From positions 186,001 through 250,000 of the forward strand of contig NZ_ATTQ01000005.1 in the NCBI RefSeq assembly GCF_000419765.1: a stretch of DNA of 64,000 nt, written 5' to 3'. A program made the translations under genes and the position numbers. Shown in pieces: positions 29,539 through 38,843 of the stretch. Source of the stretch: Rhizobium mongolense USDA 1844 (GTDB taxonomy: Bacteria > Pseudomonadota > Alphaproteobacteria > Rhizobiales > Rhizobiaceae). The first letter of the stretch is position 1. The number at the start of each line of letters is the position of its first letter. The notes under the pieces were generated by a model. The model saw only the letters and a program-made list of their open reading frames with translations, had not been told where the DNA came from and did no database searches.

Positions 29539-31905
29539 TCAATTATTGTAGATATTCTTTTCGATATCGTCAGAATATCCGACGTTGACATCGCCGAGCG
29601 TGCGGAACGTAAGTCTGGCGCCAATGCTCCAGTCGCTTGCCGACTCGTCGCTTGTATCGCGTTTTGAAGTATAGGCGATCGTGAAGATCGTGCATTCGTC
29701 TTCATAGGAGAGCCCGAGCGTCTTCCTGCTGATGACATCGTTGTTGAGATCCCACGCAATGCCGCCGAAGACGGACCAGTAGTCCCTGAACTTGACCGTT
29801 GCCTTGGTCTGGATTTCATCACCGCCTTCGGCGGACCCGTAATCCGGCTGAGGCGAAATATGGGTGTAAAGAAGCTGGCTCTGGAATGTATCGGTCTGGA
29901 ATCCGGCGGTCAGATCGCCGCGGCGAAAAGAGAGATCCTTCTCGTCCAGACGGTACGAGGCGGCGAGGGAAAGGCCTTGCGGCGTCTCGATGCCGCCCAG
30001 CCCGACATAGTCGGAACGGTCGGTCTCAAGACCCGAATTCGCTCCCGCATTCACGAGATCGTCTGTGGCGAACGAGTTCTGGCCGGCAAGATGATAGGAC
30101 TGGCCGAAAATGCCGTGAAGTTTGTAGCCGTTGTCGAAGGTGCCGGTATACTGGAAGCCGATATTGGCACGCGTGCCGCCCTCGATGCGATCGTAACCCG
30201 AGTACTTGTCGCGCTCGAAAAGCGAGGTCGCGTCGAAGACGAAGCTCTGCGCGTCCTCGTTGGGCAGGGCGCCCGCCAGAGACTCATCGGGACGGGCGTA
30301 GATTTGGGCAATCGGCTCGAAGACATGCGTGCTGTTTGCCGTCGTCATCAAAATCGGATAGCGCGCTTCCAGGCCGGCGGTGATCATCCCGCGCGTTGCG
30401 CCATCACCGTTTTCGAAGTCGCCGTCGTATACGGACGTCGCGCTGATGGAGTTGGGATCGTCCACATTTAGCGCCAGTGCATCGCCGCGCGCGGCGAGGA
30501 GAGGCGTGATGAGTACGCCCTGCGGCGTCACGAAAGTTCGCTTCCACTCGAGTTCCCCGGTCAGACGCGATGTCTGCCCCTTCAGTGAGAAGCGATCATC
30601 ACCTACCGGATTGTCGAAGAAACTGTCATGCGTGCGCGAAATATTCGTGAAGTTGACGTCGAGTGACAGTTCGCCGCCGGCCAGCGGCTGCGGAGCCACG
30701 GCATGATAGTCTATCACGGGATAGACGATCGCCTGCTGCTTTTCTTCCTCGCTATCCGGATCGGAGTCCTGAACGTCGAAGTAGAACGATCTGATGTCGA
30801 AGTAATTCCGCTTCCCGAGGCCGGTCAAGTAGACTTGGTTGACATGCGTTGTCTCGTTGAACCCTCTGAGTTCGTAGGTACGCGAGAAGTTATTATCGCT
30901 CTGCACCATGACATCCCAGCCGAATGCCCAGCGGGGATTGATCTTGAACTCTGCCTTGGATCCGATCATTCCGCGGTCATCGGCCTCTTGGTCGCTTGTT
31001 CCTTCGGTGAAGCTCTCCGGTTGCATCTGGTTGATGCCCGCTACGCGCAGGGTATGCGTGCCGTTCTCGAAACGCTGCCGGAACTCCGCGTCGAGCAGGA
31101 AGCCCTGATTCGTGTAGCCGGTGCCGCTGACCGTCAGGTCCATGCTTGGCGAGAAGACATAGTAGTAGGGAACGGTAACGCCGAAGCCGAGGTTCTCCGA
31201 CGTACTGAAACTCGGAAACAGGAAGCCGGACTTCCGCTTGACCGTCTGGTCCGGGACCTCGATCCAGGGGAGGAAGGCGATCGGATGGCCGAGCAACTCG
31301 AAGCGTGCCTTCTCCAGCCGGATCGTATGTTTTTCACCGTTCTGAATGACGCGCTCGGCCTTGACTTGCCAGAAAGGCGGTCGTTCCGGCCGTTCGGCGC
31401 AGGGAAGGCATGCGGTGTAGACGCCCTTGTTGAGGATCATCAGGTTGTCGTTGACGCGCTCGCCGCTTTCGGCCGCGATGCGTGTGTTGTCCGTGGTCTC
31501 GATACGCAACGCATTGACGAAGCCTTCGGCGAAGTCGTCGGTCACATCGAGCTTGTCGGAATACATGCGGTTGCCGTCGGGGCTGATCAGCTCGATATTG
31601 CCGACCGCCATCATGCGGCCCGTCTTCTGGTTGTATTCCACGCGCTGGGCCACCATTCTGTAGCCCGCATAGTTGATCTGGACGCCCCCGACTGCGGAGA
31701 CGATCTGCTGGTCCCTGTTGTAGACGAGCTCGTTGGCCGAAAGCATCATTTTCGAGTCAGGATCGATCTTCGGCTGCAGCTTCTGCAACGTCGAATTCTC
31801 CTGCGCGAACACAGCAGGAATGCTTCCAGAATAGCCAAGCAGAGTCGCCCCTGCGAGCAGGGCAACCAACTGTTTACTAAAAGTCTTGCGGTCGCCTGCC
31901 GCCAC
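29539..31905 (-). CDS. lptD: LPS-assembly outer membrane protein LptD
   Basis: Outer-membrane translocon that inserts lipopolysaccharide in the outer leaflet. 788 aa. Signal peptide (QLVALLAGATLLGYSGS, cleaved near VFAQE), N-terminal OstA/LptA-like jellyroll (MMLSANELVYNRDQQ, VGGVQINYAGY), then a large beta-barrel domain (FGVTVPYYYVFSPSMD onward). The GTG start at 31905 overlaps the lptG stop (TAGTG) and has AGGAGG 7 nt upstream, which decides it over upstream in-frame starts inside lptG. One of three lpt genes in one operon. Confidence 0.96.
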   Translation of the reverse strand: MAAGDRKTFSKQLVALLAGATLLGYSGSIPAVFAQENSTLQKLQPKIDPDSKMMLSANELVYNRDQQIVSAVGGVQINYAGYRMVAQRVEYNQKTGRMMAVGNIELISPDGNRMYSDKLDVTDDFAEGFVNALRIETTDNTRIAAESGERVNDNLMILNKGVYTACLPCAERPERPPFWQVKAERVIQNGEKHTIRLEKARFELLGHPIAFLPWIEVPDQTVKRKSGFLFPSFSTSENLGFGVTVPYYYVFSPSMDLTVSGTGYTNQGFLLDAEFRQRFENGTHTLRVAGINQMQPESFTEGTSDQEADDRGMIGSKAEFKINPRWAFGWDVMVQSDNNFSRTYELRGFNETTHVNQVYLTGLGKRNYFDIRSFYFDVQDSDPDSEEEKQQAIVYPVIDYHAVAPQPLAGGELSLDVNFTNISRTHDSFFDNPVGDDRFSLKGQTSRLTGELEWKRTFVTPQGVLITPLLAARGDALALNVDDPNSISATSVYDGDFENGDGATRGMITAGLEARYPILMTTANSTHVFEPIAQIYARPDESLAGALPNEDAQSFVFDATSLFERDKYSGYDRIEGGTRANIGFQYTGTFDNGYKLHGIFGQSYHLAGQNSFATDDLVNAGANSGLETDRSDYVGLGGIETPQGLSLAASYRLDEKDLSFRRGDLTAGFQTDTFQSQLLYTHISPQPDYGSAEGGDEIQTKATVKFRDYWSVFGGIAWDLNNDVISRKTLGLSYEDECTIFTIAYTSKRDTSDESASDWSIGARLTFRTLGDVNVGYSDDIEKNIYNN

Positions 31906-32993
31906 TAGCCGTCCTCCTGATGAAGCAGAATCGTTGCGCCCAGAGCCAGCGCGACGACGACCGGAATCCACGCCGCCACGAAAGGCGGCACGACTCCGCT
32001 GCTTCCAAATGCTTTTACAAGCACGTTGACGACATAAAGCACGAAGCCCGAAAGGATTCCACCTAGAATCACCGACCTCGACTGGTTGAACCGGCTAAAT
32101 TTTAAAGACACTGTTGCAGCAATGAGAGTCATCGCGACAAGCAGCAGTGGTTGAGACAGCAATGAGTGAAATTGCGTTTCCAGCGCCTTCGTCGGAACAC
32201 CGAAGGATTTTGCAATTGCTATTCGATTGGAAAGATCAAAAAAAGCAATGGTTTCAGGAGATGTCAGGCGCTCCTGGACGAAGTCTTGTTTCAAATTGGT
32301 GCGAAGCTGGACCGTATCCTTGCGGACCGCGATTTCGCCTGGCCGGCGCTCGGTAACGTTCTTAAGGAGCCAGTAACCATCTTCCAATTTTGCGGAAGCT
32401 GCATCCTGGCGCAGAATCACGCGGCCGTTCGAATCGAAGTGGATCAAAACGGCATCGATAAGCAGCGTTCCGTTCTCCTGAATCGTACGAGCGCCGATGA
32501 TGACGTCGTCCTTTCCGCTGATCTGGCGCAGCCAGGGAACCTGCGGTTTACTGCTTGTGGCCTTCTCCTGGCCGCGCCAATCGGTCTCCACCAGTGCGGC
32601 CTGACGCTGGCCCCAGGCCGCGAGCGGATTGATGACCGCCATCGTCAGGATGCCGAGCAGGAAGGCACCGGCGATGAAGGGCGACATGAACTGCCATACC
32701 GAGATGCCGGCTGCGCGCGCCACCACGAGTTCATACCTGCGGTTCAACCCGATCAGCACCGTCATTCCGACAAAGAGGGCAATGAACGGAACGGTCTGCT
32801 GGATGATGAGCGGCAGTCGGACGGCCGTCATCAACAGGCCACCGGCAACGGTATAGCCCGGAAGCCCGGACATTCGGCCTGCCGTCTCGCTGAAATCGAT
32901 AAGAAAGACAATCGAGATGATTCCAAGGAAGAACCAGATCGTTATCGCAAGATAGCGGCGGAAGAAATAGCGTCCCAAGGTGCCGAAGATCAT
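31905..32993 (-). CDS. lptG: LPS export ABC transporter permease LptG
   Basis: 362 aa. YjgP/YjgQ family with N-terminal membrane helices (YLAITIWFFLGIISIVFLIDF and following), a large periplasmic beta-jellyroll domain in the middle (VIIGARTIQENGTLL), and three C-terminal helices including PLLLVAMTLIAATVSLKF. With LptF and the LptB ATPase (not in this window) it extracts LPS from the inner membrane. Start overlaps the lptF stop by ATGA. Confidence 0.95.
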   Translation of the reverse strand: MIFGTLGRYFFRRYLAITIWFFLGIISIVFLIDFSETAGRMSGLPGYTVAGGLLMTAVRLPLIIQQTVPFIALFVGMTVLIGLNRRYELVVARAAGISVWQFMSPFIAGAFLLGILTMAVINPLAAWGQRQAALVETDWRGQEKATSSKPQVPWLRQISGKDDVIIGARTIQENGTLLIDAVLIHFDSNGRVILRQDAASAKLEDGYWLLKNVTERRPGEIAVRKDTVQLRTNLKQDFVQERLTSPETIAFFDLSNRIAIAKSFGVPTKALETQFHSLLSQPLLLVAMTLIAATVSLKFSRFNQSRSVILGGILSGFVLYVVNVLVKAFGSSGVVPPFVAAWIPVVVALALGATILLHQEDG

Positions 32994-34168
32994 GCGCTGC
33001 CTCCGGGCGTCTTTCCGAGCGCAGAAGGCAGTCGCCGCTCGATCCCGTGCCAGATGCCGGCGGCACGTTCGCCCACGGCGGCCGGAATCGAAAGGCGCTT
33101 GTGCATGTTGAGGAAGCCGCTCGCCGCGACGCCGGCCACGACCGGAATCCCATAGAGCACGCCGATGTAAAACGGATTGGTGTCGATCTGGTTCGCGGCG
33201 TAGAACGACGCCCAGCGCAGCGCAAAGGAAATGGTCAAAGCCGTGACCATCGGGTGCAGGCGCGCCTCGCGATGCGAACGCGCGTCACCGGCGATCGCCA
33301 GTGAAATCAGCGCCAAAACGAAAGGCAGAACCCAGTCCGTCAGCCGTCTGTGAAGTTCGGCGCGGTATGATTGCGGCCTGGCGATGTAATCCTTGTCGGC
33401 CGGATCCGGATTGAGCAGGAAGCCCAGGTCGCGGTCGCTGGCGCGGAGCGTCGCCTGTCCGCGGTTCTGCGTCAGATCGGAGAGATCGAAAGAATAGGAG
33501 TCGAATTTGATAATCGAGACGTTGCCGTCACGGGCTTTGCGCTGAACCTCGCCGTCGCGCATGATGAGCGATGTTCCCGTATCGTCGACGGCGCCCTCGC
33601 GCGCATAATAGATCATGTCGAAGGCAGGATCGCGCTCGTCAACGACGAACAGGCCCCTCAGCACGCGACCGGCCAGCCGCTCCGAAATCTGCACATAGAG
33701 ACCCTCATCGATCCTGCGGAAGTTCTTTTCTTCGATGACGGTGGATAGAAGATCGGCATAGGCCGCCGCAATCATCTGGCGCGCACCGGTCTTTGCCTTC
33801 GGCTCGACGACATTGTCGACGAAGAAGGAGAACGCGCTGATGACAGCCGCAAGCAGCAGGATCGGCCGAATGATGATGTTTCGCTTGGCTCCGGCCGCAT
33901 CGATAACGGTCAGCTCCGAATCGTTGTTCATCGTTGTCAGCGTCTGCGTGACGCCGATCACAAGGGCGAAGGGCAAGACGACAGGAATGATCGACGGCAG
34001 GATCAGCGTCGCAAGCTTGGCGAACGAGCCGATCGACTGACCGCTATCGGTGACCAGGTTGATGCGCTGCAGGACCTGGGTCGTCCATATGATCGCGAGC
34101 ACCGGCAGCAGCGCTACGAGAAACATCTGGCCGACGCGCCGCAATATGTAGATTTCAAGTAGTTTCAT
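32990..34168 (-). CDS. lptF: LPS export ABC transporter permease LptF
   Basis: 392 aa, YjgP/YjgQ family. MKLLEIYILRRVGQMFL at the N-terminus, helix pair up to LPFALVIGVTQTL, the coupling segment TVIDAAGAKRN, then a periplasmic domain and C-terminal helices. Start at 34168 with AAGGGCAGG upstream; the frame extends 34 codons upstream but the family begins here. First gene of lptF-lptG-lptD-SurA-like-pdxA-rsmA. Confidence 0.95.
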   Translation of the reverse strand: MKLLEIYILRRVGQMFLVALLPVLAIIWTTQVLQRINLVTDSGQSIGSFAKLATLILPSIIPVVLPFALVIGVTQTLTTMNNDSELTVIDAAGAKRNIIIRPILLLAAVISAFSFFVDNVVEPKAKTGARQMIAAAYADLLSTVIEEKNFRRIDEGLYVQISERLAGRVLRGLFVVDERDPAFDMIYYAREGAVDDTGTSLIMRDGEVQRKARDGNVSIIKFDSYSFDLSDLTQNRGQATLRASDRDLGFLLNPDPADKDYIARPQSYRAELHRRLTDWVLPFVLALISLAIAGDARSHREARLHPMVTALTISFALRWASFYAANQIDTNPFYIGVLYGIPVVAGVAASGFLNMHKRLSIPAAVGERAAGIWHGIERRLPSALGKTPGGSA

Positions 34169-34273
34169 GCCTGCCCTTGAACGCACGTGCGAAGCGGAAG
34201 CATCGCAGCAGGAACCATCTAAGCTCTTTGCTGCGCTTTTGCGACAAGCAGGTGTCAAAATTTCATTCAAAAT

Positions 34274-35119
34274 TCAGAATTTTTTGGTCGGTGTGATGAA
34301 TTCGGTAAACGCATAGACGCCAGCAAAAACGACAATCGCCAATAGCCAGCCGAGTACGATATCGGAAAGGTAGTGCGCGCCGAAGGAAAGCCGCATCAGC
34401 GGCGTGAGGAAAGAGATCGCCAGAATCGGCAGGAATAGTCCGGTTCGTGCCGGCTGCGGTATCAGCATGACGAGACAGAGCAGCCAGCCGGCGCTTGCCG
34501 CCTCGCCGGAGACAAACGAGCAGTTCGAAATGCACTTTCCGGCAATCGATCCCGCCTGAACGAAATCGAGGGTACCGCCGAAATTGAGGGTCTCGATCGG
34601 CCGCGGCCGGCCCCAATGCTCCTTGAGGATGACGTTCGCGATGAGGCCGGGTCCGAGCAGCAACGATGCCAGAGCGATCTTGAGATTTCGGGCCCGAAGC
34701 GCGTTGAACGTTGCACCGTAATGCCAGTAGCACGCGATCAGCATGGCGAGTTGAACGGCCGCCACAACATACGGCAGCCTAAAGAAAATCGTTCTGAGCG
34801 TATCCAGAAAGGCTGTCTGACGGGAGGGGAAGCGTCCGCAAATCTGTGCCGCTGCGTCCGAGGCTTTGCAAGTATCGACGAGAAAGAAATGCCACGACGC
34901 TACGATGTCGACCTGCGGGAAGGTATGGAATATCAGAAGCAGCGCCCACCACAGGCAGAAGAGGCCGATGAAAGTACCGCCCGCGCTGAGCGGAAAGCGA
35001 ACTTGGGAGCCGGATAATTTGTCTGCAAGACTAGCGGTCACGTCAGGGCATTCTTCTCGTGGTTTTCGGCGCATTTCAAGGACAGCTGCTTTTTGACTCG
35101 GTATCGCGGATTTGTCCAT
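34274..35119 (-). CDS. PAP2 family membrane phosphatase (possible lipid A or undecaprenyl-PP phosphatase)
   Basis: 281 aa with about six membrane helices. PAP2 motif 1 KEHWGRPRP is intact. Motif 3 is RLSFGAHYLSDIVLGW, with the nucleophile His in GAHYLSD and the supporting Asp. Motif 2, usually PSGH, reads SFVSGEAAS, so the conserved His is Glu. The N-terminal 40 residues are polar. Rhizobia use PAP2 enzymes (LpxE/LpxF) to remove lipid A phosphates and the gene sits next to the lpt cluster, but this is context only. Confidence 0.8.
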   Translation of the reverse strand: MDKSAIPSQKAAVLEMRRKPREECPDVTASLADKLSGSQVRFPLSAGGTFIGLFCLWWALLLIFHTFPQVDIVASWHFFLVDTCKASDAAAQICGRFPSRQTAFLDTLRTIFFRLPYVVAAVQLAMLIACYWHYGATFNALRARNLKIALASLLLGPGLIANVILKEHWGRPRPIETLNFGGTLDFVQAGSIAGKCISNCSFVSGEAASAGWLLCLVMLIPQPARTGLFLPILAISFLTPLMRLSFGAHYLSDIVLGWLLAIVVFAGVYAFTEFITPTKKF

Positions 35120-35205
35120 GGCTTCCCGATCACGCCTTGTTTTCGGCGCTGAAACCCGAAATTATCACCGCCAGTTGGATTCTGTAGAATCCGAATGGAG
35201 AAAAC

Positions 35206-36696
35206 ATGGCAGCCAAATTCGATATCTCATTTTCAAAGTCGGCCAAGATCGGCGGCGGACTGACCATTCTGTTGAAGGCAAGCGACGCCGATTTGGCTGC
35301 GGGAGCTGAGATCGCCGACCCGGCCGATGTCATCGCCAGGGCCGCGAAAATTGCGAGATTCTCGGCAAAACCGGTGAGTACGCTTGATCTTGTCGCCCCC
35401 GAAGGCTCGCCGGCCGAACGCGTCATCGTGGTTGGTCTCGGCAAGGCCGAAGAACTAACGGCTCATGACTGGCTGAAGGCTGGCGGTACGGCTGCCTCGA
35501 AGATCAAGGGAGCCGAGAAGGCGACGGTCTTCATCGACGCGCCAGGCGTTGGCGTCGATGCCAGGGCCGGGGCCGATTTCGCGCTCGGCATGCTGCTGCG
35601 GGGTTACAGCTTCGACACCTACAAGACGAAGAAGCCCGATGACGAGGACAAGGCGAGCGGCAAGGCCAAGGTTACGATCATTACCGCCGATGCGGCTGGC
35701 GCAAGGAAGGCCTTTGCCGATGCCGAAACTGTCGCCGATGGCGTCAACCTGGCGCGCGATCTCGTGAACGAACCGCCGAACATACTTGGCCCCGTCGAGT
35801 TCGCCGCGAAGGCAAAGGAACTGGAAAAGCTCGGTGTCGAGGTCGAAATCCTGACGGAGCGCGAGATGAAGCGCCTCGGCATGGGGGCGCTGCTCGGCGT
35901 CGCCCAGGGTTCCGTCCGTCCGCCACGCCTTGCCATCATGCAGTGGAAGGGCGGAAAGGCCAAGGAGCGTCCCGTCGCCTTCATCGGCAAGGGCGTCGTC
36001 TTCGATACAGGCGGCATCTCGATCAAGCCGGCAGCGGGCATGGAAGACATGAAGGGCGATATGGGCGGTGCGGCGGCCGTTACCGGCCTCATGCATGTGC
36101 TTGCGGCGCGCAAGGCGGCCGTCAACGCGGTCGGCATCATCGGCCTTGTCGAGAACATGCCGGACGGCAATGCCCAACGCCCGGGTGATATCGTCACCTC
36201 GATGTCCGGCCAGACGATCGAGGTTATCAACACCGATGCCGAGGGCCGTCTCGTGCTCTGCGACGCGCTTTGGTACTGCAACGACCGCTTCAAGCCGCAG
36301 TTCATGGTCAACCTTGCAACGCTGACAGGCGCTGTCGTCGTTGCGCTCGGCAGCGTCTATGCCGGCTTGTTCTCGAACGACGACGCGCTTGCCGGCCAGT
36401 TGACGGAGGCCGGCTTCTCCACAAGCGAGAAGGTCTGGCGCATGCCGCTCGGCAAGGAGTACGACAAGATGATCGACAGCAAGTTCGCCGACATGAAAAA
36501 CACCGGCGGCCGCTATGCAGGTTCGATCACTGCGGCGCATTTCCTCAAGCGCTTCGTGCAGGACACCCGCTGGGCGCACCTCGATATCGCGGGCACCGCG
36601 ATGGGTTCGCCGCTGGATGAGATCAACCAGTCCTGGGGCTCCGGATTCGGCGTCCGCCTGCTGGATCGCCTGGTGCGCGACCACTACGAAGCCTGA
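35206..36696 (+). CDS. pepA: Leucyl aminopeptidase (M17)
   Basis: Zinc/manganese aminopeptidase; some PepA also bind DNA. 496 aa. Catalytic domain with [19 protein letters not shown], metal-binding [14 protein letters not shown] and C-terminal [22 protein letters not shown] lies 8 nt before the ATG. It is followed 8 nt later by holC, an arrangement seen in many proteobacteria. Divergent from the PAP2 gene. Confidence 0.97.
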   Translation: MAAKFDISFSKSAKIGGGLTILLKASDADLAAGAEIADPADVIARAAKIARFSAKPVSTLDLVAPEGSPAERVIVVGLGKAEELTAHDWLKAGGTAASKIKGAEKATVFIDAPGVGVDARAGADFALGMLLRGYSFDTYKTKKPDDEDKASGKAKVTIITADAAGARKAFADAETVADGVNLARDLVNEPPNILGPVEFAAKAKELEKLGVEVEILTEREMKRLGMGALLGVAQGSVRPPRLAIMQWKGGKAKERPVAFIGKGVVFDTGGISIKPAAGMEDMKGDMGGAAAVTGLMHVLAARKAAVNAVGIIGLVENMPDGNAQRPGDIVTSMSGQTIEVINTDAEGRLVLCDALWYCNDRFKPQFMVNLATLTGAVVVALGSVYAGLFSNDDALAGQLTEAGFSTSEKVWRMPLGKEYDKMIDSKFADMKNTGGRYAGSITAAHFLKRFVQDTRWAHLDIAGTAMGSPLDEINQSWGSGFGVRLLDRLVRDHYEA

Positions 36697-36704
36697 TCGC
36701 GCAA

Positions 36705-37154
36705 ATGACGGAAGTCCTGTTCTATCATCTGACCGAATCCAAGCTGGAGGACGCGCTGCCGCCGCTCGTCGACAAGAGCGTCGGGCGCGGCTGGCGTGTC
36801 GCGATCCAGGTGAAGGAAACGGCTCGAAGGGATGCGCTCGACGCGCATCTGTGGACTTTCCGCGAAGACAGCTTTTTGCCGCACGGTACGGACGAGGCTG
36901 AATTCGCCGAAGACCAGCCCGTCCTGTTGACGGCATCGGCCGGAAACGCCAATGCTGCGACCGTGCGTTTCGTCGTCGACGGCGCCGACCCGCCGTCGGT
37001 GGACACCTATGAGCGCATTGTCTTCATGTTCGACGGATACGATCAGGACCAGCTCGAAGCCGCGCGGGCCCAGTGGAAGAGGCTGAAGAGTGAGGGGCAC
37101 AGCCTCACCTATTGGCAGCAGACGCCAGAGGGACGCTGGGAGAAGAAGGCCTGA
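36705..37154 (+). CDS. holC: DNA polymerase III chi subunit
   Basis: 149 aa. Links the clamp-loader complex to SSB. Conserved MTEVLFYHLTESKLEDALPPL at the N-terminus, LDAHLWTFREDSFLPHG in the middle and ERIVFMFDGYDQDQLEAAR near the end. Starts 8 nt after pepA, the usual pairing, so co-transcribed. Confidence 0.95.
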   Translation: MTEVLFYHLTESKLEDALPPLVDKSVGRGWRVAIQVKETARRDALDAHLWTFREDSFLPHGTDEAEFAEDQPVLLTASAGNANAATVRFVVDGADPPSVDTYERIVFMFDGYDQDQLEAARAQWKRLKSEGHSLTYWQQTPEGRWEKKA

Positions 37155-37163
37155 CCGCCAAGG

Positions 37164-37715
37164 TCAGGCAAGACCGCCGTCCGTCACGACTTTGTCGATG
37201 AAAGCCTTTTTCGACGCGGTATAGGCGGCGCGATTTTGGGCATATTTCCGCGCAAGATCGATCTTCAGCTCTTCATAGGCTTGGACGAGGGTGGGATCGC
37301 TCCGAAGCCTATCGCGGAAAAGAATGTTCCGCTTCCAATTGTGACCCTGATGTTCGACGATATGGGCGAGGTGCGTGCGCGTCTCGCCCTTGATGCCGCG
37401 CCCGAAGATGTAGTCGTCGGGCACGATATCGGCTCCAGCATAATCGTAGCCGATCTGTTCCATCGGGCCGATACAGGTTGCCCCGTCTTCGAAACGTCTG
37501 ACGCCGATCAGAATGTCGATGATTGGTTTTGCTTTGATCGCGGGGATGGCGGTGCTGCCGAAATGCTGGATGTCGAGCGCCAGAGATCCGAGCGCGCCTC
37601 GGATTCTAGCCTCTTCCAGCGCATAGGCTTCCGGCCATCTCGCGTCGGGAGCGGCGAGCGTGACGGTCAGATGCCGCACGCCCAACCCAAAAGATTCCTC
37701 TTGCTCCTGCGGCAT
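37164..37715 (-). CDS. GrpB family protein (nucleotidyltransferase-like)
   Basis: 183 aa from ATG at 37715 (MPQEQEESFG); a longer start at 37760 is possible. GrpB/UPF0157 features: WPEAYALEEARIRGALG, the nucleotidyltransferase-like IQHFGSTAIPAIKAKPIID, then RTHLAHIVEHQGHNWKRNILFRD. The family is distantly related to nucleotidyltransferases (MNT fold) with no well-established substrate. Convergent with holC, 9 nt apart. Confidence 0.87.
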   Translation of the reverse strand: MPQEQEESFGLGVRHLTVTLAAPDARWPEAYALEEARIRGALGSLALDIQHFGSTAIPAIKAKPIIDILIGVRRFEDGATCIGPMEQIGYDYAGADIVPDDYIFGRGIKGETRTHLAHIVEHQGHNWKRNILFRDRLRSDPTLVQAYEELKIDLARKYAQNRAAYTASKKAFIDKVVTDGGLA

Positions 37716-37799
37716 GGTATTGGACGTCCTTGGCGAGGGTCGATCTTGCCACTCTAACATTTCAACGGTCGCACTGGCAGCCGGCCGACGATCCGTCGG

Positions 37800-38726
37800 T
37801 CAGTCGTGGAATGCTTCCACGAACTTCCGCTTGCCGAGCATGAAGGCGTCGGCAACGTGACGTAGCGGTGCGAGGTCGACATCCGACTTGCCTGCCTTGA
37901 TGATCTCTGCGAAGCGCCGGTAGAGCGCCGGATATTCCTCTTCCGGAGCGGAGAATTTCAGCTCGCCGTTGACGGAAAGCTTCGATCCGCCTTCCGCAAG
38001 CTCCATCTTGCCGGCTGCCGTCTCGGCAATGATGTCCCAACTCTGTTTGCCGGTTTGGCGCCAGTCGAATTCGCCGTGAACCGGAATATCGTCGGCATTC
38101 TTGAAATGCATGTCGGCCGCAATCGGCGCGTCGCGGTTTTCCGGAAACTCCAGCGTGGCGCTCGTCAGGAAGATCGCCTTCGGCAGGATATGGGTGACGA
38201 TTGACAGCGCATTGATACCCGGATCGAAAACGCCAAGCCCGCCCGCCTGCCAGATCCAGTCCTGATTCGGATGCCAGTGGCGCACGTCCTCCTTCCAGAT
38301 GACGTGGACGCTTTCGATCTTCGTCGAGGCGAGGAAGGCCTTCGCGGCCTCGACCGCAGCCGCATAGCGCGAATGCCAGCTTGCAAAGAGCGAGACGCCT
38401 TTTTCGGCGGCCAGCGCTTCGAGGTCGGCGACCTCGCTCAGGGTCGCGCCCGGCGGCTTTTCGAGGAAGACGTGCTTGCCGGCAGAAAGCGCCTTATGGG
38501 CTGCCTCGTAGCGATATTGCGGCGGCATGCAAAGCGACACGGCATCGATCTCAGGCACGGCGTCGAGCATGGCCTCGATGCTTGTGAAGCTCTGGATACC
38601 GTCGACGGTGCCGTGGCGGCTTGCCGTCGCGATAAGCTTGAAATCCGGGTTCTTTGCGATCGAGGGGAGGTGCTGGTCGCGGACGATCTTGCCGACGCCG
38701 ACGATGGCGAGGTTGATGGGTGACAT
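37800..38726 (-). CDS. Gfo/Idh/MocA family dehydrogenase, probably D-galactose 1-dehydrogenase
   Basis: 308 aa. Rossmann fold LAIVGVGKIVRDQHLPSI, then LEKPPGATLSEV (the EKP motif) and the C-terminal substrate domain with WKEDVRHWHPNQDWIWQAGG. The N-terminal half resembles bacterial NAD(P)-dependent D-galactose or L-arabinose 1-dehydrogenases, which start oxidative sugar breakdown. The substrate assignment is moderate. Alone here, with no sugar-transport or gal neighbours. Confidence 0.8.
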   Translation of the reverse strand: MSPINLAIVGVGKIVRDQHLPSIAKNPDFKLIATASRHGTVDGIQSFTSIEAMLDAVPEIDAVSLCMPPQYRYEAAHKALSAGKHVFLEKPPGATLSEVADLEALAAEKGVSLFASWHSRYAAAVEAAKAFLASTKIESVHVIWKEDVRHWHPNQDWIWQAGGLGVFDPGINALSIVTHILPKAIFLTSATLEFPENRDAPIAADMHFKNADDIPVHGEFDWRQTGKQSWDIIAETAAGKMELAEGGSKLSVNGELKFSAPEEEYPALYRRFAEIIKAGKSDVDLAPLRHVADAFMLGKRKFVEAFHD

Positions 38727-38843
38727 GGCTGAAGCTCGCGTTCGGTGTTTCGCTCAAAAGTATGATTTATTGGGCGGTGTTTTATCAGAATGTTACCGCC
38801 GGGCAAGCGGCCTTGTCACGTGCAGATCGACAAGGCGCGACAC

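Noticed and set aside
35455..36936. 493-codon minus-strand open frame inside pepA/holC
   Set aside because: Shadow of pepA, whose metal-binding motifs are unambiguous on the other strand.
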